Below, in pieces: positions 25,178 through 36,709 of a stretch of 64,000 nt of DNA. A program made the position numbers and the translations under genes. The stretch is from NCBI GenBank assembly GCA_034620365.1, contig JAQGEQ010000090.1, positions 558,001 through 622,000 of the forward strand, read 5' to 3'. The stretch is from Pegea sp. RAD2-039 (lineage: Eukaryota; Chordata; Thaliacea; Salpida; Salpidae). Under the pieces are notes generated by a model. The model saw nothing but the letters and a program-made list of their open reading frames with translations. It searched no databases and had not been told where the DNA came from. Position 1 is the stretch's first letter. The number at the start of each line of letters is the position of its first letter.

Positions 25178-27688
25178 ATGAATCATTCTAGTGCAAAGTT
25201 TATTCATAAAGAATCACAGAATCCTTTTCAAACTAACAGTGAATTTTTTCACAATTGTAAGCAGAAATTTTCTTTATTGTTAAATAATAAACTTATATTT
25301 TTATTAGTAATTATAGAAATTAGAAAATGTTGGAGATAATAATGAAGATCTTGACTTAAGCTATGATTTTATTATTTTAAAGGTTGCTTATATTTAAACT
25401 ATTTTTACTTGTTTAGAATACATACAATCAACAATATTATCTAAGTAAAGGACAAGGGTTCTATTAGTTAAATACTGGCAAATCAATAAACAGAAAAAAC
25501 AAATTAGGGTTATGCAAATGTTTACAAAGATAGCTCTAGTGTTTGTTCTAAATCTACTAGTTGTAAAAGTAAATGATAAAGAATTATCTTTAGGGACATA
25601 TTTGAAAGATATATATAGTTAGTATAAAGTTTAACATTGGGTAAAGTTTTTTAGCATATTGTTCAATACACAAACTTGACAGCTCTGTTTATTATAGAGT
25701 TAGTTAAAGTAGTCTAAAGCTAACTGAATGCTAAACTTGTTGTAGAATAATGTGGTTATGATGATCTAAACTCCACTTGTTTGCAGCTTCAAGTAAAAAC
25801 AAAATTCAGAAAAACCACTTAACATCTAACACAGAGTCATATACTGTTGGCACAAAACATGAATCAATAAATTCTTTAGAATCAAACGAGCTAAGTAAGT
25901 TTTAACCAGCTGAATATTTGTCGCTATTTTCTCATTTCAATTTTTTCAAATATGTTTTGAAACTAATAAAATTTTTTCATTAAAGAACTGCTTGAAAGTA
26001 ACAAATTATACAGTGAATAAATTAGCGGTGTTAATCATTAATTTTTATCTCATATTTTATTTTTAGTTGTCTATAAACTTTTGTGCTGAAATCATTTATA
26101 AGTAACAAACTATAAAAATTATTAAGAAGCAAATACAACTATTTAAATATTTATTTATTTACTAATTTATTTTATTTTGAAATTATTTAATTTTCATTTT
26201 AAGTAATAAGTTTGTAAAAATATGTAAAATAATTAAATTAAATTATAATAATCTATAATTTGAAACGTTGTTATTGTATAGCAGTTAACAGCAACGTTTT
26301 TTTATTCTGTTTCAGCTATCTTATTAAATGTGTCTTCCCATACAACAGAAGCTGGTAGATGTTCTAAGAATGACGTCATAACGCTAGATGAATTGAATAG
26401 CAACTTGCTTACAGGTAACAAAAATTCGATTGATAGTTTGCATGTCATTCTTTATTTGAGTTTATAAACTTTGAAATATAACTCAAGTAGTTAAATTACA
26501 AATGAATTATTTGTTTGACGAATTTTATGAGATATCTCTAAAAATATTCATTAGTATAATTTGAAATACTAATTAACTTATTTTACTATCTGTAAAATAA
26601 TCAAATATAAAAACAGTTAATGTTGTATTGATCAAAGTAAAATTTTGAGATGCTTGCAGCGTATGATCTTTTTAAAAGCATCAAAGACACCCTTAAGATT
26701 TATGTTTAATTAAAAACGTTTAACATGTGCATCTGCAGATTATGAAGATGAAAAAAATGCTGATTTAGCTGTCAATTCAGCAAGAAAAACTTCTCTACCG
26801 ATCAATATAAAAAGTTCAATAAAAAGCAAGTCGTTATGTTTTCAACTTGAAATAAATAACAAAACTTAGTGATAACAGCATGAAGTTACCGACACCATCT
26901 TTAGTTATTTATCATATTCACGAAAATGTTTAATCTGACAATATTTGATGATTTAGGTAAATAACCATTTAAATTCTTTTTAAGTCACAGCTAAGTTTAT
27001 CTATGAACTTTGACAAATGTGTTTTGCATTCTTTAAATAGGTATAAAACTGGTTTATAGAAACTGATAACTAAAAAACCATGATATAAACGTGTTTACCG
27101 CTTGAGTAAATTCCTTTGTATAAATAGAATGTTTCTTTAACAAAAGTTTGAAGTAATTTTTTCTTGATGTTCTAAAAGTTATTTAAATCAATTTTTAATT
27201 TTTAACTTTCTAAATTATACCTTGAAAAAATGAAAAAATGTAAAATAAGTTTTGAAGAAAAGTTAATTTTGTAAATTTGGAAAAATTGTTTGAGCAAATA
27301 AAATAATGTTTTATTAAAATTAACAAATTTTTGTTTAATTTAGAAAGATCTCCACCACCTCCTCATATTAGCCCATCTCTTCATCTCATTTCATCTTCTG
27401 CGAAAAACCAGGTTTAAAAATGCCAATTTACTATAAAAACCCCTAAAAAAATTTTATCTTTGAATAGTTTATAATCAATCTTTTTCAGTAATTGTTTCTA
27501 AGAATTTTTTTGTTATCTTTATTTAGGTAAAACCATCAGAAAAATTTACAATATTTGACAAAATGCGGCAATTAACACGAAATATCTATTCTGATACGAC
27601 TATGATATTTGGGGAATTACCGCAACCGAAAAAATGTCGAAGGAGACAAAGTGTTGGGAATAATTCGGACTTTGTAAAAACTTCCTGA
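25178..27688 (+). CDS. Unrecognised gene, family X member 1
   Basis: Six exons (25178-25256, 25787-25894, 26316-26414, 26739-26813, 27344-27411, 27527-27688) join in phase to 196 residues. I do not recognise the family. The protein is hydrophilic, Ser/Asn-rich in the first half, has a short proline run (RSPPPPH) in exon 5 and a C-terminal block FDKMRQLTRNIYSDTTMIF followed by GELP and a basic KKCRRR stretch. It has no membrane segment. The C-terminal block and the intron phases (1,1,1,1,0) match the gene at 31966-33214, which is the best evidence that it is real. Exon 1 and the donor of exon 4 are the least certain; an alternative exon could exist near 25320. A signal-peptide-like ORF at 25512 does not splice in phase to it. 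Confidence 0.58.
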
Positions 27689-30600
27689 TTAAGGCCACAA
27701 ATACTACTTGTAAATTTTATTATATTAAACAATTAAGCAGATAGTTAAGTTTCTGTTTTGATTAATTACTTTTTTTTAAAACTTATTCATTTAGAATTAC
27801 TGATACAGAAAATGTATTCATACTTTTCTTTTCTTATCATTTGTAATACTTTGTGTTTGTTTTATAATATTTATAAATAAATTTGATTATCTATTTTCTT
27901 TACAGCTCTACTTGTCATAAAAGAATTTCATTTTTTCAGAATTTTAGCAAAACTTAAAAATACCGAAAATGTTTTCTTCAAATACATCATATACCATTTA
28001 AAATAATTAAACTTTTTGAGGTTTACGTTTACTCTTTGCTAAAACAATTAAGTTGGAAGCAATTATAGTTTTTAATTTTTTCAGGAATGTAGCTGTTTGC
28101 ATAAAAGGCCCATTTATGTTTCAAAATTGAATAAATCAAATTAGTCATTTGATTAAGAAAAAATTAAGAACATACGATTATGTATAAACGAAAAATTTCT
28201 TAGATAACAATTTTTTATTTTGATTATAAATATGCTCTTGTTTTTTGAGAATACTTTTAAAAAAAACTTTTTTTGTTTTAAGAAAAATATAAGTTTTCAA
28301 TCCACTAAATGAATAACTTTTAAACAACAGCAATTGAAACTGCTTTGTCACATATCTAGTTGTATATAACAATCAAACTTTGGTTTATATTAACCAATTT
28401 AAAAGTAATTAAGGAAACACCTGCCTGTCTAAAGGCTTAGAATTGAACTGAAAATGAATTATCTTATTTGGCTAAAAACTAACTGGTAGTTTATAAAAAT
28501 CTAGAAACTGATACATTAATAATGTAATGAATCAGTCGAACATTTTTTTGATTAACAAAAATAATCAAAACTTTTAAAAACAAACTTTTGAATGATAGTT
28601 TTTTAACACTATAGTTCAAATAATCGATCAAAAATGTTTAAATTCTGCCTTTAAATCAACAACAAAAATTTAAGATAAATTTTTGACAAGCATTTATGAA
28701 AAAGTAGAGACTATAATTTATTGTTCATGTTAAATTTCTGAACAAGTTTGTTTTGTAAAAACTTTCAAATGTTTTAAGTTTATTCATAAAATACCGTCTA
28801 AAAACAAACCCAAAAATGAAAAATGTTGGTGGATAAAGATACTTAAAACTTAAAAAAAGAGAAAGCACATAAAATAATAGTCAGTAATGTTAGTTTAATC
28901 AGCAATAAAACTATTAATACATGGAACCAGCTGCCATCAGACATTGCCATGTCGAAGTCGCTAGCGTTGTTCAAGCAGAAGTTGAACCGTTATAATATTA
29001 CCAACATTGTCATTTCTAAACTGTGAACTTTTATATTATTAACATTTTATGTAATTGTTTACTGTTATATGTTTTGAGGACTACTGAATGTCATGTGTTA
29101 CATCTTTTACTTTCTATGTTTTTGACTAAATAGATGTTATTTGTGAGAATGTGTGTTAGCGAGAGGTGCTCTCTTCAGGCACCCTCCTTCGCATTTATTG
29201 AAATAAATAAATAATCCAGTTTTATAGAATCATTTATAAATAATACAATACTTAGTGTCATAAAAGTTTAATCAATAATAGGTATTTGTGTTTCCTTTTA
29301 TATATGGATTTTAACAGTCACCGACACAATTGTTGGCAAATTTATTTAACTGTTATAAAATCAAGAACTTTTTGATTATTTGCTTAAAGTTATCAGTCAA
29401 TTTAAACAACTGATTACCTTTTTAATTAATATGACACTTTATCATATTCACTTTATTTGTTTTTGTTATATTTACAAACTACATTAACTAGATAGTATTG
29501 CCTTTTATTTGGCTATTTGAATGGAAAAGTTTCTGCTAGAATTAAATTACTTTTTATATACAGTTTTTTGTTTCTTTAAACTTAAACAAGATATCTTTTG
29601 TTTTGGATTTAAACTCATAATAAAAATATTTATTGAAAATTTAATTTTTTTCCATTTATAATCTAAAAAAATTATGTTTTGAATTAGTTGTTTTTATCTG
29701 GATAGAAAAACAATTTTATTAAAACTTTAGAAATCTTTTTTACATAATTAATAGGCATCATAGTTGAAAAATAATCAAAGTTTTCAATTTTATTAATTAA
29801 ATTAGTATCTTCAATGCAAAATAATATTAGTATTATATGTAAAATAAGTTATTAATTTTCTAGAGTATTAATTTTTTTTAAATTGGAGTTTATTTCAAAT
29901 TTTCTAAACACCGGTCAAAGCTTTTTTATCTTTAGGAAATTAATATTTTTTTTATTTTACATAAAATAAATTTGTTTAAATTCCATAATTGATTTTCATA
30001 AAGAAACTTCAACAAGCAAACTTGTCTTCAGCGAAACTGAGTTGACAAAACTTGTGTCACGCTTCAGTGATTTCTCGTTTAATGCATAGAATTATAGAAA
30101 AGGTAACCTCAGTTGAAACTGCTAGAGCATAAATTAGCTCAAGTATTGTTTCTATTTAACTTTTTGCTTACCAAGCACATTAAATAAATCAATTATCAAA
30201 TTTTAAATGTTTATTTACTTGTTTATTGTTTCTTTAATTTGTTTTTTCTTCGCAATATTCTTTAAAATTTTAATGCAATTTAAAAAAACTCTGATAATGA
30301 ATTATGGTAGGAGTTTATACTGTAATAAGCAATAAAAAAAGCTTTAGAAATTATTCAACTAAATGAATTTAAAATTGGATAACACTGATAACCACCAGGA
30401 TTATCGCGGTTATAAAATTTTGGAGATATAACTTTAAACTTTACTTGATTTAAAACAAACCAAATTGATAAGATTGTTATCAACCACCTCAAATTGTTAA
30501 AATGTCAGAAATAGTTTTATAGCTAGGTTAATTTTGTATCTTAAGTTTTACTTATCAACACTTTAAGATAGCATAACAATAATTAAATTAAACTAAAGTT

Positions 30601-31965
30601 TTTCATTTAACCTTGTTCGATATCGACAATTTTATGAGTAGGTTTATTATTTGCAAAATGTTGGCAAATATTTTTAGCTTTAACAACAAAACAGCTTTAA
30701 GTGTAGCCAAACTAAATGAGATTTAAACCGCCAAGGGCAGTCTCAAGTCACGTGGCTTATCTTTTATCTTAAAATCATTTTTTTTTGTCCATTGAACTTA
30801 ATTTGATAACATTGACTGATAAGGACTAAGATAAAGAATTTTTATAGAAATTAAAGAAGATAAAACCATAGTTTTTTGTTAATCTAATTAAGGTTTTGTT
30901 TTAAAAATTTGTATTTCAGTTTTTTTATTCTGCAAATTGATTTAGAAAACTACTTATTCAAAGATTAAGGAAAAACTTTTTAATATTTTAAAGTTTTTAG
31001 ATCACTAGTAGCACTTAAAGGTGGAAAAAATTGACAAAAATATCTTTAATAAAAGTTTAATTATTAACCATTAGAAGTATTTAGAAAATATTTGTTTCTA
31101 AAATCCTATCTTTACTAAGATTATGAAATTAAGAAAGTATATTTTCAATACATTAGGGAGAAACGTATTTAGCAAGGATTATACGTGATTATATAACCGA
31201 AAAATATGTTATTCCAACTTTTATTTGCTTAACTGTTATACGATTTCTAAATATGTTTTTAAATGAGTAATCCTAAATGTGCTTTTTAACCGCAATTGTT
31301 TGTACTAAGAGTATAAAGAAGCTTTTATAAAAGCCTGGTGATGATGTCATGATGTTATTTTTAATTTTATTACATTGAAATGTTTAAAGTATTTAATGAC
31401 AATTTATGACTTTTAGCTTCAAGTAGCTAGCTTTGAAAATGTATAGCAAGTTACTTAATAGTGTTTTAATTATAGATAACGACATGACTTTGAAAACAAT
31501 TTCTTTATAATTACGTTTGGCAAATATTGTTTGGATTACGTATATGTTGGTAGGGAATGATGTTGAAGTTTTGATTGCCCATTGACTTGAGAGATTCACA
31601 GGTTTTATTGTATCAAGTATGTTTGCATGTCAATGATAGTTTTTGGAGAGCTACATTAATAGTGAGAGAAAGAGAAAAAAGGCAAGATCATAAGCAAATA
31701 AGCTTTTGTGAAGAGTGAAAAACAAAATTTAGTATATTTAGTTGCCAAGCTAGCAAGCTATTCAACGTGTTTGATAAACTCTTATCGATTCTATTATAAA
31801 TCATATTGAAGGACATTCTTATCAGGATTTATTGATTCTTTGTTGTATATATATCAATGTGTTTTAAGATTTAGAGATTATTTTGTTTTAAGTTTCTTGT
31901 AAAGCTGCTAAGAAGAAGTTTTTGTTTTTTAAGCAGGCTTTTTAGTAAAGTATATAAAGTAGATA
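27689..31965. other. Intergenic between the two family X genes
   Basis: AT-rich, with a retrotransposon 3' end at 28915-29215. No other element is supported. Confidence 0.5.
28915..29215 (+). mobile_element. Non-LTR retrotransposon, 5'-truncated, copy 2 (best preserved)
   Basis: Frame 28922-29026 encodes WNQLPSDIAMSKSLALFKQK and about 14 further residues to a stop. This is the typical C-terminus of CR1/Jockey-type reverse-transcriptase ORFs (WNxLP...sl..FK..L). A 3' untranslated region follows with a hairpin (GGTGC TCTCTTCAG GCACC) near 29172 and a TAAATAAATAA tail. Everything upstream of the last 35 codons is missing, as expected from incomplete target-primed reverse transcription. Confidence 0.85.
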
Positions 31966-33214
31966 ATGATGCCTTTTGACAAACCAGAATCAAAAAAAAT
32001 AATGAAAAAGGAAACACCTTTCTGCCTTTTAAGACATTTGGATTCATCTTCGGATGAGTCAGACTCTGTTGGAAATTATTTACAAAGCTCGTTGATTCGT
32101 CATAAGGCTAAAATTGTAAAAGGTATTTTGGTTGCTACTCTCTGTGAATGAGTAAAAAAATATTTTAAAATTAAATTTTCTATTTGCTACAATATGAGTC
32201 AAAATCTAGCAAATCGCTTTCGGCTAAAAAATAGTTTTTAAAAAATGTATAAAAAAATCTTTTTGGTTTTGTAGAAGAATTGAATCCCGATGACGACTTT
32301 GAGTTTGATGAATCAGGTAATTACATCTTTTTGTTTTCTCAAAAATTTTATCTAATAATTATTTATCTGAAAGATTTATTCGATGATTATGTCACTCCAA
32401 GACAAGTAGAAAACAGAAAAAGTCTTCTTTCAGATGAAGGTTAGTTTAAACTTTTTCAATTAACTTTATTTGTGTGGTTGAAAGTTAGGAAGTAACTCTT
32501 AATACAATCTGAAACTATATTCATTAGGTCTTTTGTACACAAAAAAAACTGTTAAAAAACTTCAATTAATGCAAAGTTTTTTGCAGGAATCTCAAACTCA
32601 TTCAGAAATCTTAACTTTACTGACAGTGAAAACTGTTCAAACTGCTCTTTTACGCCATCTAGCTGTCAAGTAGCTCGTTTCCCGATGTCACTGCCCGTTC
32701 AAATTCGATTCAACGGTAAAACTACAAACTATGATATGTAGTTGCTAGCAATTGTGTTCTTATATAAAATATTTGTGATATATAATTTACTTTCTTTTTT
32801 AATTTTAAGTCTTACTTTTTGATCGTAAATATTAATCAAAGTAGTAAATTGGATTTGTTTTCAGATTACAAGAAACAACATGAAAAGAAACTAGAAGGGG
32901 GTTCTTCCTTTGAAACAAAAGTAAGGATCTTTTAATCATTCACAAATTTATAACTTTATGATATTTTTTATATAATAAACAATTAAAATATTAACTAAAA
33001 AGAAGACAGCCTAATAAGTTGTTCAGAAAACTGAATAAAAAAGATTGAAATATTTGAACAGGTACCAAAACATGAGGACATGTACACACATATGAAAAAT
33101 CTATCACGTGAAAGTTATAATGATACAACAAGAATATTTGGTGATCTTCCAACTAAAGTTTCAAGACGACTTTCAACAAACGTTTCTTCAACTGATGTAC
33201 CAATCAATTACTAG
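31966..33214 (+). CDS. Unrecognised gene, family X member 2
   Basis: Six exons (31966-32122, 32275-32316, 32374-32439, 32587-32715, 32865-32920, 33062-33214) join in phase to 200 residues, all with GT-AG introns. The N-terminus has an acidic Ser/Asp cluster (SSSDESDS); exons 2-3 are acidic (NPDDDFEFDE, DLFDDY); exon 4 holds four Cys in about 20 residues (NCSNC..SSC); exon 6 carries MKNLSRESYNDTTRIFGDLP then a basic SRR. No signal peptide or membrane helix is seen. The intron phase series 1,1,1,1,0 and the motif Y.DTT.IFG[DE]LP are shared with the gene 4 kb upstream, so the two are tandem duplicates. No function is assigned; the acidic, Ser-rich composition suggests an intracellular, possibly phosphorylated or scaffold protein. 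Confidence 0.75.
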
Positions 33215-34374
33215 TCGATCTTAGTATTTCTTGTATGTGCCATTATTTTATCATAACCATTGCCTGCCGTCAAAAGAAAACTCTTACAACCTTTATCTTT
33301 TTAGATGTTTTATTACATTTGTATTTGGTAAAGGCTTTTATAAATTGAGTGATGAATGAACAAAAACGCTATTATGAAATTTATTTCTTTTTATGAAACA
33401 CTTTCTACACGACTCTGCTGTTTTTGATGGCAACCCTAGAAAAGTTTGTTTTTTATTAAATGCATTGTGACAATAGTTAATAAAATCATTCTTTTTGAAT
33501 ACAAATTTGATTTTTATTTCAGTATGTTAAAATTTGAAGTCAAAACACTCCTAGCTATTCTATAAAAGTAGCATCAGTGCATAAAGTTTGCTTAAAAACG
33601 ATTACTGTTAAGAGATTAAAAATCTAAAAAAATTTTGACCTGAAAATATACAATTTAGAATTGAAGTAATTTTCATATTTAGATCTTTTCAGCATTTCAA
33701 AATTGAAATTTGTGCCTTTAATCTCCATTTAGAACTTATTGTCAAATGATATCAACTTTGTGGTTTACTAAATATACAAATGAAATTTATTCTTAGGACT
33801 TAACATCTTTATTTAATGAAATTATTAAAGAACAACAAATCTTGTAAAATTTTTATTTATTCTTCTTAAAACCCTTTTTACAGTCTTCAATTGAAGTTTT
33901 TCTCATGCTGGTAAAAAGTGGTCACATTTAAATATGACTCAGTAATCAGCTGATTTAAATATTCATCTATCTAAATACTTAGTAATCATGTGAAAGAACT
34001 TCAGAAAAAATATTAATTTTTTGAAAATTTAACAACTCCGTAGAAAATCTTAAAGCAATTTGTATGTAAGAGTTAATCTAATTCTATCTAATTCAGTTTA
34101 ATCTTTTTACACCAAGTATAATGATAAATCAAATTACGACTTTACTAAACTATAAATTCAGTTTTTTAAAACTAGATTATTTTACAATTGTTGGTTTTTG
34201 AAACAAAACTTTACGCTGTTTGTAAAAATACACTTAGAACTTTGTTGTAAACATTTTAGTAAACAATTAGGAGTTTACTAATACACAAAAAAGTATTGAA
34301 ATTTTCTGTTGTTGTTATTATTGTTGTTGCTTTATTGTAAATAAAAAATAAACAAAAGTAATCACAAGTGAAAT
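33215..34374. other. Intergenic, convergent genes
   Basis: AT-rich 3' flanks of family X member 2 and of the zinc-finger gene. Nothing else is seen. Confidence 0.5.
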
Positions 34375-34806
34375 TCAAGGGTTTCCATTCCGGAAATGAT
34401 ATTTTGCATGCTTCTGAAGTAAGAAATTATTTGGAAACACTTTATTACAAATCTTACAGGATGTTTCTTCATTTATATGTACAGTAATATTATGGTAGGC
34501 AAGATTTTCTTCGGAACAGAACTCAGCTCTACATAATTTACAAGTGAACTTATTTGAATGACCATCCTTCACTGGAATACAATTAGATGGGAACTGCCAG
34601 CTTATATATCGCTTTTTATCACAAATAGAGCAAGTCTTATGTAAATCCGTTCCGTGGCTTCTATCTTCGTGTTGTTGTAACTCCATAATAGAAGAAAACA
34701 ACTCACCACAAATGCTACATTGAAACTGCAGAGAAGTGTCCAAGGTAAACAAATTACTCCACTGGTAGCTTAAATCTTGATCTGCAGAAGATTGTTTACG
34801 TTTCAT
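34375..34806 (-). CDS. Small C2H2 zinc-finger protein
   Basis: Single exon, 143 residues. Three C2H2 fingers are visible: C30/C33/H46/H51, C89/C92/H105/H110 and C117/C120/H133/H137. A further C-x2-C (CSIC, 59-62) lacks a matching His pair, so it is a broken or unusual finger. Linkers are not the TGEKP type, which argues against a classic tandem DNA-binding array; nucleic-acid or protein binding are both possible. The N-terminus MKRKQSSADQD may act as a short basic nuclear signal. There may be more exons upstream of the ATG, but no splice signal forced me to add one. Confidence 0.7.
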   Translation of the reverse strand: MKRKQSSADQDLSYQWSNLFTLDTSLQFQCSICGELFSSIMELQQHEDRSHGTDLHKTCSICDKKRYISWQFPSNCIPVKDGHSNKFTCKLCRAEFCSEENLAYHNITVHINEETSCKICNKVFPNNFLLQKHAKYHFRNGNP

Positions 34807-35819
34807 GGCAACTTTTTATCTAATTCCGAAAAATTTTAATGAACAAAGTGAAAAAATCTAAAATCTAAAAGTTGTTGTTATATATATTACAAAAAGATAT
34901 TAGTTAGTGTCTATAGAACTCGACCAAAGTTGAAAAAAACATTTTCATTTATGTTTTGAAAATAAACACAGAGTACATCTAGCCTCAAGCTTTATTTTTT
35001 ATATTGATATTCAATTATTCGTTCGTTGAATTGAACGAGTCTTTAGTACTTTCAGCCACTAAAGACTGTCTAAGGTACCAAATTATTCACTTTACTTACA
35101 ACCAAAGAACATTAGCAACTTAAAATAATGAATGCGGTCAACAAGTGCGTTTATACTCCGCTACTTTAACAATAAATTGCCTAATACATTAAGTAGTTAG
35201 CATTAAACAGCATTTAAATATTTGCAGGAAAAGTCTGCAGACAGAAACTTGCAAAATTAAATCCAACGTTTTTCAAATTTTCATGTAAATGAAAAAGAAA
35301 TCATAGAATGAAACTGTTTAATGAATTCTTCAGGTTATTTTATAGCACGTTTCAGATGATCAAAAGATACTTTTCGTATTTTTAATTTCATAAAATATGC
35401 ATTTATAATCAAGTTGTAATGGAACACAAAAAAAGTAGTACAAAATATCTTTTTATGGAATTTTTATTTATAAAGTATTTATTTAGCTATTCATTATCCA
35501 CATTAAATCAATTTAGTTAATCTTTAAGTGCGAAATACATCATTTATTACATCTGTAGTAGAATAATTAACTAACATTGAGCATAAGATGGTTTTTGATT
35601 GGTTGCTTACAAACGCCATATATCGCACCTTTCTGTCTAATCTTCATCGGAAATAGAAAACTTGCACAATCCGACTTTCTCACTATAAAAGCTGAAAAAT
35701 AAAATAAATGTTTTATTAACTTATTATGTGAACTTTAAAACGAAATTGAAATATTACTTTTTATAATAACTTACCTCATTATAAGTCAAGTACTACACCT
35801 GACGTTCTAGTTCTGGTAT
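34807..35819. other. Intergenic
   Basis: AT-rich. At about 35592-35700 there is an ATTGGTT (inverted CCAAT) followed by TATAAAAG near 35684, which looks promoter-like, but I cannot attach it to a gene. Confidence 0.4.
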
Positions 35820-36240
35820 ACGTGATAAATATGGTCGGCCTCGGCCACAAACTTGTGTGCTATGCATATATGTGCCAGGGCAGAAGTTACATAGCCAGCT
35901 GTTACCAATGCAGCAAGGTTCCCTTCTTCACCAACAAGGTGTGCGGCGGAACAGAAGGACTGATGCAACTACACCTAATTAGTGTCGCTGGTACTACCAT
36001 GACGACACCGAGTAGAATGACGGACTGCCTACGGGGCTCCAACTCCGGCTTTAAATTGGGAGTTTTGCATCTCCTAGAAGTGTTAGCACTTTACCAAACT
36101 CACAAGGTCTTTCTACCCAGGTTAGTGAACTTTTTCTTGTCAGTAAAATGTGTTCATCTGAGATCAAACCCGGAACCACTCGCTTGGTAAGCAGGTATGA
36201 GAACCTTTTCGTCTTTTGGATGATTCAGATATTTTACAAC
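35820..36240 (-). mobile_element. Possible tRNA-derived SINE, copy A
   Basis: On the minus strand a tRNA-like segment near 36170-36210 contains a B-box-like GGTTTGATCTC, followed by a GC-richer body at 36150-35861. The body is repeated, at roughly three-quarters identity by eye, at 36391-36709. The plus-strand reading frame across it (35822-36190) is a by-product. Assignment as SINE rests on the B-box-like motif plus repetition, and the A box is not clear. Confidence 0.45.
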
Positions 36241-36274
36241 TTGCAAAAAAAAAGTAAAAACATTTATAAGAAAG

Positions 36275-36353
36275 GGGGCCGTCCGGGATTTGAACCCGGG
36301 ACCTCCCGCACCCCGCACCCTAAGCGGAAATCATACCCCTAGACCAACGGCCC
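36275..36353 (-). tRNA. tRNA-Pro (AGG) with 7-nt insertion
   Basis: The minus-strand sequence starts GGGCCGT and ends ACGGCCC plus a discriminator C, giving a perfect seven-pair acceptor stem. A D arm (GGTCTAGGGGTATGAT), an anticodon loop TTAGGGT with anticodon AGG, and a perfect T arm (CCGGG TTCAAAT CCCGG) follow. A tandem GTGCGGG duplication after the anticodon lengthens the gene to 79 nt (usual length 72). It can be placed as a 7-nt intron between positions 37 and 38 or as a long variable loop. T runs downstream on the minus strand can stop RNA polymerase III. It lies between two direct repeat copies. Confidence 0.88.
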
Positions 36354-36390
36354 GGCGGAAGCACATTCAAACAGTCCTCATTATATATAT

Positions 36391-36709
36391 GTGAGCTTAT
36401 ATGTTCCAGGGCAGAAGTTATGGATAGCTAGTTGTTTCCTATGCAGCAAGATTCCACTCTGCACACAAGCCAGGTTATGCGGCGGGACAAAAGAAACGAT
36501 TCAGCTGCACCCAGCTGGCGTCGCAGGTGCTGCCAGAACGACACTGAATACAGTGACAAACTGCCTACGAGTCTCCAATTCCGGCTTTAAATTTGGAGTT
36601 TTACATCTCTTAGAAGTTTTGTCGTTTTACCAGACTTACAGGTCCCTTCTACCTGGGTTTTCAAACTTGGGATTTTTTTTTAACTTTTTCTTGTCACATT
36701 AAAAATGTA
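36391..36709 (-). mobile_element. Copy B of the repeat bracketing tRNA-Pro
   Basis: Direct repeat of 35861-36150. Shared landmarks on the plus strand are CCAGGGCAGAAGTTA, TGCAGCAAG, GCGGCGG, CTGCCTACG, TCCGGCTTTAAAT and CTTTTTCTTGTCA. It lacks the tRNA-like head seen next to copy A. The frame at 36391-36702 runs through it, but I do not regard it as a gene. Confidence 0.6.

Noticed and set aside
25512..25623. Short frame starting with a signal-peptide-like segment (MFTKIALVFVLNLLVV)
   Set aside because: It ends after about 36 codons and none of its donors join in phase to the exons downstream.
35822..36702. Two similar plus-strand frames of 122 and 103 residues
   Set aside because: Their similarity is at DNA level between two repeat copies, and the first runs into a tRNA-like segment; no domain is recognised.
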